Part shown: positions 62,711 through 64,000 of the stretch, piece after piece
Numbering within the stretch: the first letter of the stretch is position 1
How the letters are laid out: every line of letters starts with the position of its first letter
Assembly (NCBI RefSeq): GCF_021502575.1
Contig: NZ_JAKFGN010000001.1
Span: 2,418,001-2,482,000 of the forward strand
DNA length: 64,000 bases
DNA from: Bradyrhizobium sp. G127
Lineage (GTDB): Bacteria; Pseudomonadota; Alphaproteobacteria; Rhizobiales; Xanthobacteraceae
Reading direction: 5' to 3'
Notes under the pieces: generated by a model
Databases searched by the model: none
Told to the model about the DNA's origin: nothing
The model's input: the letters and a program-made list of their open reading frames with translations, nothing else
Program-made: the position numbers and the translations under genes

Positions 62711-63856
62711 TTATGAAGCTCGATAGTCGGTGACCAGCGCGTGTGGCGACAGCTCAATGTTGTCGTGAGGGCCGCGCGAGACAACTTCCTGTCGCGTTCG
62801 CGGCAACGCGCCGGGGTATTCCTCCTGCAAATAGGCAATCAGCTTTTCCCGCACCTCGCAGCGCAGATCCCACGCGGCAGGCGCGCTGCGCGCGCTCAGC
62901 AATGCGCGCAGTTCGACGGTGTTATCCTTGGTGGCGTCGCTGACCTGAAGCACCACCACGCGGCCGTCCCAGAGCGGCGAGGCGCGGGCGACCTCCATCA
63001 GTTTCCCGCGCAGCTTCTCGACCGGCACGGTGTAGTCGACATAGAGAAAGACCGAGCCGATCAGCGCGGACGTTTCCCGCGTCCAGTTCTGGAATGGCTT
63101 CTCAATGAAATAACTCAGCGGTACGACCATGCGCCGCCAGTCCCACAGCTTGATCACGACATACGTTGTCGTGATTTCCTCGATAGTGCCATATTCGCCT
63201 TCGAGGAAGACCACATCGTCCAGACGGATCGGCTGCGCCATCGCGATCTGCACGCCAGCGATCAAATTGGAGAGCAGCGGACGGGCGGCGAGACCGATGG
63301 CGAGGCCTGCCACGCCGGCGGACGCGAACAGGCTGACGCCATATTGCCTGACCTGCTCGAAACTCATCATCGCCGTCGCGAGCGTCATTATGACGATCAG
63401 AACATCGGCTGCGCGCTTCAGGATACCGACCTGGGTGACGTGCTTGCGTGCCAGCAGGTTGTCCTCGGCATCGAGCTTGAAACGTCGCAGATAGACCTGC
63501 GACCCGATCTGGACGGCGGTGATCGCGGTCCATCCGAGCAGGGCGATGAATGCGACATTGAGGATGTTGCCGAAGATGGTGGACGCTCGTTCGCCGATGG
63601 GGGCGATCCGGACCACAAGGGACAGCGCCAACACGATCAGGGCGAGCTTGAGCGGACCCTTGCTGTTGGTCAGCAGGGCCCGGATCTTTGGATGCCTGAC
63701 ACCGAGAATGTTGCGGATCGCGTGGACGATGACGGCATTGGCGATCAGCGCGACGACCACGCCGCCGATCACGAGCACTGAAGCGACCAGCCAGTTTGGC
63801 AGCAGCCAAAGCGTATCGATGATTTCGGCGTAGCTGTATTTGATGACGTCGAGCAT
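62711..63856 (-). CDS. MscS family mechanosensitive channel
   Basis: A 381-residue inner-membrane channel opened by membrane tension. Helices fill the first 190 residues (VASVLVIGGVVVALIANAVIV, TIFGNILNVAFIALLGWTAI, VLIVIMTLATAMMSF). The pore helix is SAGVAGLAIGLAARPLLSNLIAGVQIA, with the Gly/Ala pattern of MscS TM3, followed by the beta domain DDVVFLEGEYGTIEEITTTYVVIKLWDWRRMVVPLSYF. The C-terminal half is the cytosolic cage. The family member subtype cannot be named. Confidence 0.9.
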   Translation of the reverse strand: MLDVIKYSYAEIIDTLWLLPNWLVASVLVIGGVVVALIANAVIVHAIRNILGVRHPKIRALLTNSKGPLKLALIVLALSLVVRIAPIGERASTIFGNILNVAFIALLGWTAITAVQIGSQVYLRRFKLDAEDNLLARKHVTQVGILKRAADVLIVIMTLATAMMSFEQVRQYGVSLFASAGVAGLAIGLAARPLLSNLIAGVQIAMAQPIRLDDVVFLEGEYGTIEEITTTYVVIKLWDWRRMVVPLSYFIEKPFQNWTRETSALIGSVFLYVDYTVPVEKLRGKLMEVARASPLWDGRVVVLQVSDATKDNTVELRALLSARSAPAAWDLRCEVREKLIAYLQEEYPGALPRTRQEVVSRGPHDNIELSPHALVTDYRAS

Positions 63857-64000
63857 CGCGGCGGAATCCGGGGCTGTACGGGGATCATGTCAACGCGCGG
63901 GCGCAAGATATGTTCATGCATCGCATCAAGCCGCTGGGGACGCTGGACAATTGGGCCGCCTGATGGCATCAAACACGTCTTGCGCCGCTGTGCGCGTCAG

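Noticed and set aside
63910-64000. Possible gene start at ATG 63963, or short frame 63910-63963, at the right edge
   Set aside because: No ribosome site and too little sequence to judge.
1-64000. tRNA, rRNA, CRISPR arrays, insertion sequences or prophage genes
   Set aside because: Reading both strands, I saw no T-loop-type GGTTCGAATCC sequences, no regularly spaced repeats of CRISPR type, and no transposase, integrase or phage structural proteins.

Overview
The window is chromosomal DNA of an alphaproteobacterium, most likely of the Bradyrhizobium / Afipia / Rhodopseudomonas group (Nitrobacteraceae). The signs are high GC with dense coding, a eukaryote-type glutamine synthetase (glnII) with a divergent DUF2735 gene, BA14K proteins, a B12-dependent ribonucleotide reductase, perfect FixK/FNR boxes, and interspersed palindromes starting CGTCATTGCGAG and CGTCATCCTGAGG. 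No rRNA, tRNA, CRISPR array, transposase or phage module was seen.

Layout. 1-8.5 kb: polyphosphate kinase (cut by the window edge) and exopolyphosphatase, glutaminase, DUF2735 and glnII behind a sigma-54 promoter, two overlapping Fe(II)/2-oxoglutarate dioxygenases including AlkB, and RNase D. 8.5-16.5 kb: a VOC protein, aspS, malic enzyme, DoxX, a DHFR-like protein and a polysaccharide deacetylase. 16.5-26 kb: a Tat-type glutathione peroxidase, a polytopic membrane protein, an L,D-transpeptidase, CreA, small secreted proteins, an SMR transporter, an HxlR regulator divergent from an NAD(P)-binding protein, and an orphan terminator suggesting a small RNA. 26-36.5 kb: an M20 deacylase, a thioesterase, an RND pump with its adaptor, MgtC, two paralogous secreted peptides, a cupin and a branched-chain-amino-acid-type binding protein. 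36.5-48.7 kb: clpS, katE, an esterase, a Sel1 protein, a zinc-ribbon/DoxX pair, an SDR, a DUF2778 protein divergent from a MliC-like protein, an Ntn hydrolase, a flavin reductase, a DUF2336 protein and a murein amidase. 48.7-64 kb: 3-hydroxyacyl-CoA dehydrogenase, a small FixK-type hypoxia cluster (truncated haemoglobin plus three tiny proteins), a luciferase-like monooxygenase, an AT-rich trypsin-like protease gene next to repeats, nrdJ, a DMT exporter, an autotransporter, two BA14K proteins and an MscS channel.

Themes. Several genes act on peptidoglycan or the envelope (polysaccharide deacetylase, L,D-transpeptidase, DUF2778, MliC-like, amidase, MscS, autotransporter), but they are scattered rather than in one operon. 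Nitrogen control is visible at glnII and low-oxygen control around 50-51 kb. The best candidates for undescribed biology are the FixK-box cluster of tiny membrane proteins, the isolated protease, the putative small RNA ending at 25956, the DUF2778/MliC-like divergent pair, and the hairpin covering the doxX start codon. None is a proven new system.
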